Assembly (NCBI GenBank): GCA_963819075.1
Contig: CAWFUP010000002.1
Span: 620,001-684,000, forward strand
DNA from: CAVQBJ01 sp963819075
Lineage (GTDB): Bacteria; Actinomycetota; Thermoleophilia; Solirubrobacterales; Solirubrobacteraceae
DNA: 64,000 nucleotides
Direction of reading: 5' to 3'
Numbering within the stretch: position 1 is the stretch's first letter; every line of letters starts with the position of its first letter. This document shows positions 42,801-50,379 of the stretch, one piece after another. The position numbers and the translations under genes were made by a program. The notes below the pieces were generated by a model that worked only from the letters and a program-made list of their open reading frames with translations, made no database searches and had not been told where the DNA came from.

Positions 42801-44387
42801 CCGCCGGGCGGCCTGCCGTCCGCCTTCGTCGCCAATGTGCCCCAGGCCCGCCGTCGCCTCGCGGCGCGCTATGGGGCCTCTCACGGTCCGTTCACGTCGG
42901 CCGAGCTGAAGGACCGCTATGGCGTCGACCTCGACGATGTGCTCGAGGCGCTCGAACGCGATGGTGAGCTCGTGCGCGGCGAGCTGCGCCCCGGGGGCAG
43001 CGAGCGCGAGTGGTGCGACGTCGAGGTCCTGCGGCGGCTGCGCCGCGCCTCACTGGCCGCGCTGCGTGAGGAGATCGAGCCGGCGGAGCAACGCGCGCTC
43101 GCCACGTTCCTCCCGGCCTGGCACGGCATCGATCGCCACCCCGCCTCGGGCGCGGGCGTCGATCGCCTGCGCGAGGTGCTCGTGCCGTTGCAGGGCCTGG
43201 CCCTCCCGGCCGAGAGCTGGGAGGGCGACATCCTGCCGCGCCGCGTTGGCGCGTACTCGCCGACCTGGCTCGACGCGCTCTGTGCCAGCGGCGAGGTCGT
43301 GTGGGTGGGGGCTGGTGCGCTCGGACGGGGCTCGGGACGGGTCGCGCTGTACTTCCGGGAGGACGCAGCGGCGATCGGGCCCCCGGCGCTTCGCGCCCCC
43401 GACAAGGGATCACCACCGACCGACCCCGTCGCGGCGGAGGGCTTGCTGCTCGACCTCGTGCGTGCCCGGCTCGCCGCGGCGCCGTGCTTCTTCAGCGACC
43501 TGCTCGCCGAGCTCGACGCGCCGCCGGAGCTGCTCCAGGAGGCGGTGTGGGACCTCGTCTGGGCCGGCGAGGCGACGAATGACGCCTGGGCGCCGCTGCG
43601 CGCCCCGCGACTGACGCTCGCGCGGGCTCAGCGCTCCGTTCGCGCGCGCTCGGGACGGCGCTTCGGCGCGGCCGTGCGCGGCGCGCGCGCGGCCTCGCAG
43701 GCCCAGGTGCAGGGACGCTGGGGACTGGTCGCGCCGCTGTTCGCGGCGGAGCCGAGTGATGCCGCGGCTCGCGCTCGCGCGAGCACCGAGCGGCGGCGCG
43801 TGCTCGCCGAGCTGCTGCTCGAGCGCCACGGCATCGTCACGCGCGAGCAGGTGCTGGCCGAGCGCGTCGCAGGTGGGTTCTCGATGCTCTACGACGCTTT
43901 CGCGAACCTCGAGACGCTCGGAGTGTGCCGGCGCGGCTACTTCATCGAGGGCCTCGGCGGCGCGCAGTTCGCGCTGCCCGCGGCCGTCGAGCGCCTGCGC
44001 GCCCAGCGCGCCGACGAGCGCCGGCCACCGCTCGTCCTCGCCGCTGCCGACCCGGCCCAGCCCTACGGGGCGGCGCTCCCCTGGCCGGCCCCGATCCGCG
44101 GCGGGCGTCGCCCGGCTCGGGTGGCCGGTGCCTATGTCGTGGTCGTCGATGCCGAGCCGGCAATCTACGTCGAGCGCGGCGGGCGCGGGCTCGTCACATT
44201 CACCGACGACCGCGACTGCCTGCGTGTCGCGCTCGGCGCGCTGGCCGACGCGGCGCGCGCGGGTCGGCTCGGGCGTCTGGCGCTCGAGAAGGTCGACGGC
44301 GACGCGCTCATCGGCTCGCCGCTGGAGGCGCTCCTCATCGAGGAGGGCTTCCGGGCCGGGCCGCGCAAGCTGACACTCAGCGCCTGA
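39831..44387 (+). CDS. lhr: Large Lhr-family ATP-dependent helicase
   Basis: The product is 1518 residues, a superfamily 2 3'-5' helicase that unwinds RNA:DNA hybrids in mycobacteria. The Walker A loop APTGSGKT is at 42-49, DEIH near 160, and SATQNP follows. Domain 2 contains HHGSLAREER and RIGRAGHG, then comes the Lhr-core and a long C-terminal winged-helix/oligomerisation region. TAGCCT stands exactly seven bases before the GTG start, a leaderless-type promoter. The stop overlaps the Nei gene (TGATG). Confidence 0.94.
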   Translation: MPLSAFSPHVREWFEAAFERPTPAQEQAWPAIASGEHVLISAPTGSGKTLAAFLWALDRLSAEPRTDDDAPPHTRLVYVSPLKALSYDIERNLRAPLRGIAGAGREVTVGIRTGDTPQRERAAMARRPPDILITTPESLYLILTSQAREMLSGVEAVIVDEIHAVASTKRGAHLALTLERLELQAREGRAGSPRDVQRIGLSATQNPLEEVGRFMVGPHRRVRIVDTGVRKPLDLRIQVPVESMAEPDQRAVEATVDPFAAPNGDQLPHLSGGEATRRSIWPAIYPELLALVREHRSTIVFVNNRRSAERLALRLNDLAATEDEAAGRPAREIARAHHGSLAREERTVVEELLKAGELPCLVATSSLELGIDMGAVDLVLQVESPKSVARGLQRIGRAGHGVGDVSKGRIFPKFRADLLECAVVTRLMREGRIEPTVVPRNALDVLAQQIVAIAATSESVSVDELFALVTRTYSYGELPRALLENVLDMLDGRYPSREFGDLRPRIVWDRVAGTIRARRGARALAVTNAGTIPDRGLFAVTLPDGRRVGELDEEMVYEARAGQVFLLGASSWRIEEIGRDRVIVTPAPGVPGAVPFWKGDSVGRPKELGEAIGAFTRWAVDQSPDTLERDYDLDELAAKNLLEFLREQQAATRVLPSDRTIVIERFRDEIGDWRLCVLSPFGGRIHAAWGLALSARIRERFGLESDAIWSDDGIIVHLPDLGSGEDGEDDVLPTGAELVLLEPDEIEEAIVAELASSALFGARFRENAARALLIPRAYPGRRTPLWQQRLKAQSLLEVAQRYADFPIVLETYRECLRDVLDVPGLIELIGSLHRRERTLVEVETAMASPFASSLLFDYVATYMYEGDAPNAERRAAALSLDRDLLRELLGQDELRELIDADALARVEDDLQHRSERTQATGRDALHDVLRRIGDLRADEAQTRVLHGLDASGMLAELGGERRAVEVRLAGERRWIAADEAGLYRDALGVVPPGGLPSAFVANVPQARRRLAARYGASHGPFTSAELKDRYGVDLDDVLEALERDGELVRGELRPGGSEREWCDVEVLRRLRRASLAALREEIEPAEQRALATFLPAWHGIDRHPASGAGVDRLREVLVPLQGLALPAESWEGDILPRRVGAYSPTWLDALCASGEVVWVGAGALGRGSGRVALYFREDAAAIGPPALRAPDKGSPPTDPVAAEGLLLDLVRARLAAAPCFFSDLLAELDAPPELLQEAVWDLVWAGEATNDAWAPLRAPRLTLARAQRSVRARSGRRFGAAVRGARAASQAQVQGRWGLVAPLFAAEPSDAAARARASTERRRVLAELLLERHGIVTREQVLAERVAGGFSMLYDAFANLETLGVCRRGYFIEGLGGAQFALPAAVERLRAQRADERRPPLVLAAADPAQPYGAALPWPAPIRGGRRPARVAGAYVVVVDAEPAIYVERGGRGLVTFTDDRDCLRVALGALADAARAGRLGRLALEKVDGDALIGSPLEALLIEEGFRAGPRKLTLSA

Positions 44388-45163
44388 TGCCCGAGGGCGA
44401 CACGATTCACCACGCGGCGAGGCGCATCGCGCCGATCCTCGTCGGCGCCGTGCCCGACGAGATCATCGCCGAGCATCCGCGCGTCGCCGCGCAGCGGTGG
44501 CCCGAGCGCCTCGGTGGGCGGGCCGTCACCGGGGTGCACGCGCGCGGCAAGCACCTGCTCATCGAGTTCGGCGGCGGCCTCGTCGTGCACTCGCACCTGC
44601 GCATGAGCGGGGCGTGGGACGTGCACGGTCGCGGCGAGCGCTGGCGGCGCGACCCGCGCCGGGCCTGGCTCGTCCTGCGCGCGCGGGACGCCGAGGTCGT
44701 TCAGTTCGACGGGCCGGTTCTCGAGCTGATGACGACGCTGCGAGCGCGGGGCGACGCCCGGCTGACCGGCCTCGGTCCCGACATCCTCGGCGAGTCCCTC
44801 GACGAGCGGCTCGTGCTGCGGCGCCTGCGCGAGGACGATCCGACGCGCCCTATCGGCGACGCGCTGCTCGATCAGCGCACGATCGCCGGCATCGGCAACC
44901 TGTGGCGTGCGGAGGCGTGCTTCGGGGCGGGGATCGACCCATGGCGCCCGGCCGCACGGGTCAGCGACGCCGACGTGCTGGCGATCGTGCGCTTCGCGCG
45001 CGAGCACATGCGCCGGGCCGTCAGCGAGGGCCTGCCGGCTCGACCGCGAGCGGTCTACGGCCGCGCCGGGCGGGCCTGCCCTCGCTGCGGGGGCGAGATC
45101 TCGGCGCGCGGCCAATGGGAGGACAACCGCACGCTCTACTGGTGTCCGACGTGTCAGCGCTGA
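44387..45163 (+). CDS. nei: Endonuclease VIII-like DNA glycosylase (Nei2 type)
   Basis: This is a bifunctional base-excision glycosylase/AP lyase of the Fpg/Nei family. The product is 258 residues and begins MPEGDTIHHAARRI with the catalytic Pro2 and Glu3. It has the helix-two-turn-helix region (DQRTIAGIGNLWRAEACF) and a complete C-terminal zinc finger (CPRCGG, then CPTC). It is coupled to lhr, matching the lhr-nei2 pairing of mycobacteria. The 3' end overlaps the following phosphodiesterase gene. Confidence 0.93.
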   Translation: MPEGDTIHHAARRIAPILVGAVPDEIIAEHPRVAAQRWPERLGGRAVTGVHARGKHLLIEFGGGLVVHSHLRMSGAWDVHGRGERWRRDPRRAWLVLRARDAEVVQFDGPVLELMTTLRARGDARLTGLGPDILGESLDERLVLRRLREDDPTRPIGDALLDQRTIAGIGNLWRAEACFGAGIDPWRPAARVSDADVLAIVRFAREHMRRAVSEGLPARPRAVYGRAGRACPRCGGEISARGQWEDNRTLYWCPTCQR

Positions 45164-45891
45164 CCGGCGCCGCGGACCTCGGCCGCCGTCCGCGCCGCGT
45201 CGGTCACAAAGGCGCCGATCTTCTCGCCCCCGGCAACACGTGCGCGAGCTTCGACGCGGCGCTCGCCGCGGGCGTGGACATGATCGAGTTCGACGTGTTG
45301 AGCGAGCGGCCCGACGGCGGTGGACGCCTCCTGCTCGCCCACGACTACCACAGCCTCCGCTCGCCGGAGGCGGTCACGCTCGAACAGGGTCTGGAGCATC
45401 TCGCGTCCCCGGCCTTCGCCGGACTCGAGCTCGACGTCGACCTCAAGCTCCCGGGCTACGAGCTGCGAGCGCTCGACGCGCTGCGCGCCGCGGGGCTGCG
45501 GGAGCGCTCGCTCATCAGCTCGACCTACCCGCAGAGCCTCGATCGCCTGCGCGCCGCCGATCCCGTCGTGCGCGTCGGCTGGTCGATTCCCCGCGCGCGC
45601 CGCGACTACACCGCGGCGCCGCTCACGAGGCTACCCGCGCGCGCGGTGCTCGCCGCCTACCGGCTCCGCCTGCCGTCGCGCGCCCACGACGCCCTCGCGC
45701 ACGGGCGCTTCGACGCGATCATGGCGCACTGGCGGCTCATCACTCCAACGCTCGTGCGGGCCGTGCACGCCGCCGCCGGCGAGCTCTACGCCTGGACGGT
45801 CGACGACGCACAGCGCATCGCCGCCCTCGCGACGCTCGGGGTCGACGGGATCATCACGAACGACCCCCGGCTGTTCGCCGAGCGCCGCTAG
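45151..45891 (+). CDS. Glycerophosphodiester phosphodiesterase
   Basis: The product hydrolyses glycerophosphodiesters to glycerol-3-phosphate and an alcohol. It is about 246 residues with a GDPD TIM barrel: VGHKGADLLAPGNT (the family HRG is HKG here), then GVDMIEFDVLSE, HDYHSL, LELDVDLK and YAWTVDD. No signal peptide is seen, so it should be cytoplasmic. GTG codons at 45142 and 45151 are both possible starts inside the nei gene; the choice is not firm. Its stop shares the palindrome CTAG with the stop of the opposite-strand gene. Confidence 0.85.
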   Translation: MSALTGAADLGRRPRRVGHKGADLLAPGNTCASFDAALAAGVDMIEFDVLSERPDGGGRLLLAHDYHSLRSPEAVTLEQGLEHLASPAFAGLELDVDLKLPGYELRALDALRAAGLRERSLISSTYPQSLDRLRAADPVVRVGWSIPRARRDYTAAPLTRLPARAVLAAYRLRLPSRAHDALAHGRFDAIMAHWRLITPTLVRAVHAAAGELYAWTVDDAQRIAALATLGVDGIITNDPRLFAERR

Positions 45892-46475
45892 GAGATGATG
45901 CAGGTCGACGCCGAGTAGTTCTTCGGGTCGGCGCCGGCGGCGCTCACGTGGCCGGCGACGGTGTAGCGGCTCGTGCTGTACACCACCTTCGCGCCGCGCC
46001 GCCACACGAACGTGACGACGCCGCGCAGGCGGTAGGCCGGCTGGTGGGCGGCGGGGAGGAACTCGAAGCTGCGCCCGGCCTCGCGGACGCGGTAGCGCGA
46101 CGATCCGACGTTCACGTAGCCCGAATCGGCGTTCGCGGAGATGTAGAGCCAGTCCCCGTTCTTCGCGTTGCGGTACTGCACGCGGAAGCGCATGAACATC
46201 GTCTCGTCGGTCGCTCCATCGCCGGGCATCGAGCCGCGCACGCCGATCGTGTACTTCTGGTCCGGCGGGTTGCAGACGTCGACGGTCGCCCACAGCAGCC
46301 GGGAGGCGAGGACCGAGTGGCCACCGGAGTGCGTGGGCGTCTGAGTCGTCGCCGCGGCGGCGGCGTCGACACTGGCGGCGGCGGCGACGATGGCGGCGAG
46401 CGCCGCCACCCCGGAGCGCGTCGGCAGGCGTCGCCCGGTGGCCGCACGCGGGCGGTATCTCAAGTGCGCAGGCAT
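45888..46475 (-). CDS. Exported protein of unknown function
   Basis: The product is 195 residues. A basic start (MPAHLRYRPRAATGRRLP) and a hydrophobic stretch (about 25-45) ending AAAAATT form a signal peptide. The mature part is beta-rich (LWATVDVCNPPDQKYTIGVR, FMRFRVQYRNAKNGDWLYIS) and has two cysteines that could pair. I do not recognise the family. TATCGT stands six bases before the ATG, consistent with a leaderless mRNA. It ends convergently with the phosphodiesterase gene in a four-base shared CTAG. Confidence 0.75.
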   Translation of the reverse strand: MPAHLRYRPRAATGRRLPTRSGVAALAAIVAAAASVDAAAAATTQTPTHSGGHSVLASRLLWATVDVCNPPDQKYTIGVRGSMPGDGATDETMFMRFRVQYRNAKNGDWLYISANADSGYVNVGSSRYRVREAGRSFEFLPAAHQPAYRLRGVVTFVWRRGAKVVYSTSRYTVAGHVSAAGADPKNYSASTCIIS

Positions 46476-46567
46476 GCGCTGACGATAGCGGGACGCAGGC
46501 CACGATCGGTGCACCGACGGGCGCTCGGCCGACCGCGCCAGCGGGTCGGTGTGATATCTCGTCAGGC

Positions 46568-47266
46568 GTGTCGACCACCAGCTCATCCGAGGTCGTGGAA
46601 CTGCTCGGCCGGGTGCCGGTCTTCTCGACGCTGGCGCGTGATGACCTCGAGCGCGTGGCCGAGCTCGCCGTGCCGAGGAGCTTCGCGGCCGGTCAGGTCG
46701 TCTTTCGCGAGGGGGACGCGAGCGACACCTGCTATGTCGTGCGCTCGGGCCGAGCACGTGCGGTGCGCGTCCACCGAGGGGGACGCACGATCACGCTCGC
46801 GCACTTCGGGCCGGGCGACATCTTCGGGGAGCTCGCCCTGTTCGAGGACGAGCGACGCTCGGCGACGGTCGAGGCGATCGCACCGACCGCGGTGATCGCG
46901 CTGCTCGGCCCGGACATGCGCCGCCTGATGGCGACACACAACGAGATCACGCTCAAGCTCGTCATCGCGCTCGGGCGTCGCCTGCGCGAGACGAACGAAC
47001 GGCTGGCCCGGCAGTCCTTCCAGACCGTGCAGAGCCGCGTGGCCGCGGTGCTCACGCAGCTCGTCGAACAGGCGCGTGCCGAGGGCGCCGCCGACGAGGA
47101 TGTGCTGCTGACGGCCACCCAGGCGGACCTGGCCCAGCTCGCGGGGTCCTCGCGCGAGTCCGCGAGCCGCTTCCTGGCCGTCCTCGAGCGGGCCGGCGTC
47201 ATCACCCAGGGGCGCGGACGCCTGACCGTGCACGATCCCGACGCACTCGCGGGCTATGTCTTCTAG
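46568..47266 (+). CDS. Crp/Fnr-family transcription regulator
   Basis: The product is 232 residues. The N-terminal cyclic-nucleotide-binding fold (about 12-125) includes FREGDASDTCYVVRSGRARA and GPGDIFGELALFEDERRSAT. The C-terminal helix-turn-helix is TQADLAQLAGSSRESASRFL (about 181-200). The phosphate-binding cassette GELALF(x)ERRSAT resembles cAMP-binding Crp proteins more than Fe-S-dependent Fnr. The effector is not proven. TATCTC lies seven bases before the GTG start (leaderless-type). The 3' end overlaps the Nudix gene by 11 bases. Confidence 0.9.
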   Translation: MSTTSSSEVVELLGRVPVFSTLARDDLERVAELAVPRSFAAGQVVFREGDASDTCYVVRSGRARAVRVHRGGRTITLAHFGPGDIFGELALFEDERRSATVEAIAPTAVIALLGPDMRRLMATHNEITLKLVIALGRRLRETNERLARQSFQTVQSRVAAVLTQLVEQARAEGAADEDVLLTATQADLAQLAGSSRESASRFLAVLERAGVITQGRGRLTVHDPDALAGYVF

Positions 47267-47723
47267 GGCTCGAGCCGATCGTGCGGACGCCGGTCCGCCC
47301 CGCGAGCTGGAGCGCTCGGCCGGAGGCGTCGTCGTGCGTGGCGACGATGTGCTCGTGATCGTGCCCACGCGCCGAGCCGCCGACGGCACATCGGTGCTCG
47401 GGCTGCCCAAGGGCCACCTCGACCCCGGGGAGACCGCCGTCGAGGCGGCGACGCGTGAGGTGCACGAGGAGGGCGGCGTCGTCGCCGATCCGGTCGAGGA
47501 GCTCGGCGAGGTGTCCTACTGCTACTGGCGGCGCGGGAAGCGCACACCGAAGTCGGTCGTGTTCTTCCTGTTCGCCTACCGCTCGGGCGACCCCTCCGAG
47601 CACGATCACGAGGTCGAGGACGCCCGCTGGATGCCGATCGCCGAGGCCGCGACGGCGCTCAGCTACGACGGCGAGCGGACCATGGTGGAGCGCGCCCTGG
47701 CCAGAATCGGTCGGGACCGATAG
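47256..47723 (+). CDS. Nudix hydrolase
   Basis: The product hydrolyses nucleoside diphosphates linked to another moiety. It is 155 residues with a full Nudix box at about residues 54-76 (GHLDPGETAVEAATREVHEE, then GG), preceded by SAGGVVVRGDDVLVIVPTRR. The surrounding layout, with LPKGHLDPGET and RRGKRTPKSVVFFLF, resembles the diadenosine polyphosphate/MutT-like group found in Actinobacteria. The substrate is unknown. The ATG lies inside the end of the Crp-like gene, so the two are probably co-translated. Confidence 0.88.
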   Translation: MSSRARADRADAGPPRELERSAGGVVVRGDDVLVIVPTRRAADGTSVLGLPKGHLDPGETAVEAATREVHEEGGVVADPVEELGEVSYCYWRRGKRTPKSVVFFLFAYRSGDPSEHDHEVEDARWMPIAEAATALSYDGERTMVERALARIGRDR

Positions 47724-47733
47724 CCTGCCGCCG

Positions 47734-48132
47734 ATGCAGGTCCTCAACTTCTACTCGACGATCTTCGCCGACGAGCTCAAGCGCGGCCGCAAGACGGCGA
47801 CGATTCGCCTCGGCGACAAGTCGCACAAATACCGCAAGAACCAGGCGGTGCTGGTGACGATCGGCTATCAGTACTCGCCGCGCGAGAAGATCTTCGACGC
47901 CGTTATCGACCAGGTCGAGGTCAAGACCGTCAAGGACCTCTCGCCGCGCGACATCAAGCATGACAACCCGGAGTTTCGCCGACACGAGGAGCTGATCCAC
48001 TTCCTCGAGCAGATCTACGGCCGTTCCGTGTCGATGGACGACACCGTGACCGTCGTACGCTTCTCGCCGATCGTTGACAAGCCGCCCGGGATGACCGAGG
48101 CGATGAAGGGCTTCGGCGGCGCGCAGAACTAG
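47734..48132 (+). CDS. ASCH/PUA-like RNA-binding domain protein
   Basis: The product is 132 residues forming one small domain. It has MQVLNFYSTIFADELKRGRK, TATIRLGDKSHKYRKNQAVL, and VTIGYQYSPREKIFDAVIDQ. The T(A)TIRLGD segment and barrel pattern fit the ASCH superfamily, whose members bind RNA or act on modified nucleosides. Its precise role is unknown. TAGCCT stands exactly seven bases before the ATG, the same leaderless arrangement as lhr. It ends 13 bases before the first CIRCE operator of groES. Confidence 0.72.
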   Translation: MQVLNFYSTIFADELKRGRKTATIRLGDKSHKYRKNQAVLVTIGYQYSPREKIFDAVIDQVEVKTVKDLSPRDIKHDNPEFRRHEELIHFLEQIYGRSVSMDDTVTVVRFSPIVDKPPGMTEAMKGFGGAQN

Positions 48133-48144
48133 CCTGGATCCGGC

Positions 48145-48171
48145 TTGGCACTCTGAGGTCGCGAGTGCCAA
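48145..48171 (+). promoter_or_regulatory. CIRCE operator 1 (HrcA site)
   Basis: TTGGCACTC (48145-48153), nine bases, GAGTGCCAA (48163-48171): a perfect inverted repeat matching CIRCE (TTAGCACTC-N9-GAGTGCTAA) except for a symmetrical A/T to G/C change in each arm. It lies just upstream of the groES promoter -35. Confidence 0.9.
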
Positions 48172-48178
48172 ATATTCC

Positions 48179-48206
48179 TTGACGGGCGCCTGAACTCGTA
48201 TATATT
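48179..48206 (+). promoter_or_regulatory. groESL promoter
   Basis: TTGACG (48179-48184), 16 bases, TATATT (48201-48206): an unusually AT-rich and consensus-like promoter for this genome. It stands between the two CIRCE operators, so HrcA bound at either would block or trap polymerase. The leader to groES is about 108 bases. Confidence 0.75.
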
Positions 48207-48217
48207 GGGAGGTGCCG

Positions 48218-48244
48218 TTGGCAGTCTCGATGGGTGAGTGCCAA
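48218..48244 (+). promoter_or_regulatory. CIRCE operator 2 (HrcA site)
   Basis: TTGGCAGTC (48218-48226), nine bases, GAGTGCCAA (48236-48244). One mismatch breaks the symmetry (AGTC against GAGT). It lies just downstream of the expected transcription start. Confidence 0.85.
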
Positions 48245-48320
48245 CGAGAGCGCGTCGCGGTCGGCCCCGAAGCTGACGACGGCGGCAGCTGATCGCAACT
48301 CTCTCAATGGAGGTTTTCGT

Positions 48321-48620
48321 ATGGCGTTGAAGCTCAAGCCCCTGGGCGACCGTCTCATCGTGCGGGCGATCGAGGAGGAGGAGACCACTGCGAGTGGCAT
48401 CGTCCTGCCCGACACCGCCAAGGAGAAGCCTCAGAAGGGCAAGGTGCTCGCCGTCGGCGACGGGAAGGTCAACGACGAGACGGGCAAGCGCACGCCGCTC
48501 GACGTGTCCGAGGGCGACGAGGTCCTCTACAGCAAGTACGGCGGGACCGAGATCAAGATCGACGGCGAGGAGCTGCTCGTGCTCCGCGAGTCCGACGTCC
48601 TCGCGCGCGTCGAGTCCTGA
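48321..48620 (+). CDS. groES: Co-chaperonin GroES
   Basis: GroES is the heptameric lid of the GroEL folding chamber. The product is 99 residues. It has the conserved LKPLGDRLIVRAIEEEETTA, the mobile loop ending SGIVLPDTAKEKPQ, and VLAVGDGKVNDETGKR. The ATG has GGAGG about eight bases upstream; an upstream in-frame GTG lies inside CIRCE 2 and is not used. It is transcribed with groEL, 54 bases downstream, under CIRCE/HrcA heat-shock control. Confidence 0.97.
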   Translation: MALKLKPLGDRLIVRAIEEEETTASGIVLPDTAKEKPQKGKVLAVGDGKVNDETGKRTPLDVSEGDEVLYSKYGGTEIKIDGEELLVLRESDVLARVES

Positions 48621-48674
48621 TCCTCACCCTCAGCTACCAGAACGCGGAACCCCTTTTCCGCCTAGGAGAACTAC

Positions 48675-50306
48675 ATGGCTCACAAGGAACTGAAGTACAA
48701 CACCGAGGCGCGTAATGCCCTCGAGGCCGGCGTGGACAAGGTCGCCAACGCGGTCAAGGTCACGCTCGGCCCCAAGGGTCGCTACGTCGTCCTGGACAAG
48801 AAGTTCGGCGCCCCCACGATCACCAACGACGGCGTGACGATCGCCCGGGAGATCGAGGTCGAGGACGTCTTCGAGAATCAGGGTGCCCAGCTCGTGCGCG
48901 AGGTCGCCACGGCGACCAACGACGTCGCCGGCGACGGCACGACGACGGCCACCGTGCTCGCCCAGGCGATCGTTCGCCAGGGCCTGAAGAACGTCGCCGC
49001 GGGCGCGAACCCGCTGGCGCTCAAGCGCGGCATCGAGCGCGCCGTCGACCAGGTGGTGACGAACATCGGCACGCAGTCCAAGGAGGTCTCGGGCAAGGAT
49101 CAGATCGCTCGCGTGGCGACGATCTCGGCCGGCGACGATGAGATCGGCGACGTCATCGCCGACGCGATCGAGAAGGTCGGCAAGGACGGCGTGGTCAACG
49201 TCGAGGAGGGCCAGACGTTCGGCATGGACCTCGAGTTCACCGAGGGCATGCAGTTCGATAAGGGCTACATCTCGCCCTACATGGTCACCGACCAGGACCG
49301 CATGGAGGCGGTGCTCGAGGATCCCTACATCCTCATCGCCAACCAGAAGATCGGCTCCGTGCGGGACATCCTGCCCGTGCTCGAGCAGGTCATCCAGAGC
49401 GGCAAGCCGCTGCTGATCATCGCCGAGGACGTCGAGGGCGAGTCGCTCGCGACGCTCGTGGTCAACAAGCTGCGCGGCACGTTCACCGGCGTTGCCGTGA
49501 AGGCGCCGGGCTTCGGTGATCGTCGCAAGCGGATGCTCGAGGACATCGCGATCCTCACCAACGGCGAGGTCATCACCGAGGAGATGGGTCTCAAGCTCGA
49601 GAACACCCAGGTCTCCCAGCTCGGCCGTGCGCGCCGCGTCGTCGTCGCCAAGGACAACACGACGATCGTCGACGGCGCCGGCGACTCGGCTGCCATCAAG
49701 GGCCGCATCAACCAGATCAAGGCCGAGATCGAGTCCACCGACTCGGACTTCGACCGCGAGAAGCTCCAGGAGCGGCTGGCCAAGCTGTCCGGCGGCGTCG
49801 CCGTCGTGAAGGTCGGCGCGGCCACCGAGACGGAGATGAAGGAGAAGAAGCACCGCGTCGAGGACGCCCTGCAGGCGACCCGCGCGGCGCTCGAGGAGGG
49901 CATCGTCCCCGGTGGCGGTGTCGCGCTCCTGCAGGCCTCCGCGTCGGTCAAGGTCGACGACATCGAGGAGGACGACGAGAAGACCGGCGCGCGCATCGTG
50001 CTCCGGGCGCTCGAGGAGCCGCTCCGCCAGATCGCGGAGAACGCCGGCCTCGAGGGCTCGGTGGTCGTCAACGACGTCCGCAAGGCCAAGAAGGGCTTCG
50101 GCCTCAATGCCGCGACGAACGAGATCGTCGATCTCGTGGCCGCCGGCGTTATCGATCCGGCGATGGTGACCCGCTCGGCGCTGCAGAATGCCGCGTCGAT
50201 CGCCAAGAACATCCTCACCACCGAGGCCATCGTCGCCGAGGTGCAGGACAAGGACGGGGGTGGCGGTGCCGGCGGTGGCATGCCCGACATGAGCGGGATG
50301 ATGTAA
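48675..50306 (+). CDS. groEL: Chaperonin GroEL
   Basis: GroEL is the 60-kDa folding chamber. The product is 543 residues with the full set of signatures, including KVTLGPKGRYVVLDKKFGAP, NDVAGDGTTTATVLAQAIVR and GIVPGGGVALLQA. The C-terminal tail is Gly-rich and ends GGMPDMSGMM, similar to the general GGM tail and unlike the His-rich tail of actinobacterial GroEL1 paralogues. AGGAG precedes the ATG. A strong hairpin follows the stop. Confidence 0.98.
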   Translation: MAHKELKYNTEARNALEAGVDKVANAVKVTLGPKGRYVVLDKKFGAPTITNDGVTIAREIEVEDVFENQGAQLVREVATATNDVAGDGTTTATVLAQAIVRQGLKNVAAGANPLALKRGIERAVDQVVTNIGTQSKEVSGKDQIARVATISAGDDEIGDVIADAIEKVGKDGVVNVEEGQTFGMDLEFTEGMQFDKGYISPYMVTDQDRMEAVLEDPYILIANQKIGSVRDILPVLEQVIQSGKPLLIIAEDVEGESLATLVVNKLRGTFTGVAVKAPGFGDRRKRMLEDIAILTNGEVITEEMGLKLENTQVSQLGRARRVVVAKDNTTIVDGAGDSAAIKGRINQIKAEIESTDSDFDREKLQERLAKLSGGVAVVKVGAATETEMKEKKHRVEDALQATRAALEEGIVPGGGVALLQASASVKVDDIEEDDEKTGARIVLRALEEPLRQIAENAGLEGSVVVNDVRKAKKGFGLNAATNEIVDLVAAGVIDPAMVTRSALQNAASIAKNILTTEAIVAEVQDKDGGGGAGGGMPDMSGMM

Positions 50307-50331
50307 CACCCGACACGCCGCCTGAGTGTTT

Positions 50332-50359
50332 CGAGGGCCCGGCCTGCGCCGGGCCCTCG
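50332..50359. terminator. Bidirectional terminator between groEL and citrate synthase
   Basis: A perfect 12-bp GC-rich stem (50332-50343 with 50348-50359) and a CTGC loop lie between two convergent genes. It probably ends both transcripts. There is no T-tract on the + side. Confidence 0.75.
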
Positions 50360-50379
50360 TCACGTCTGGGGTCGATTGC

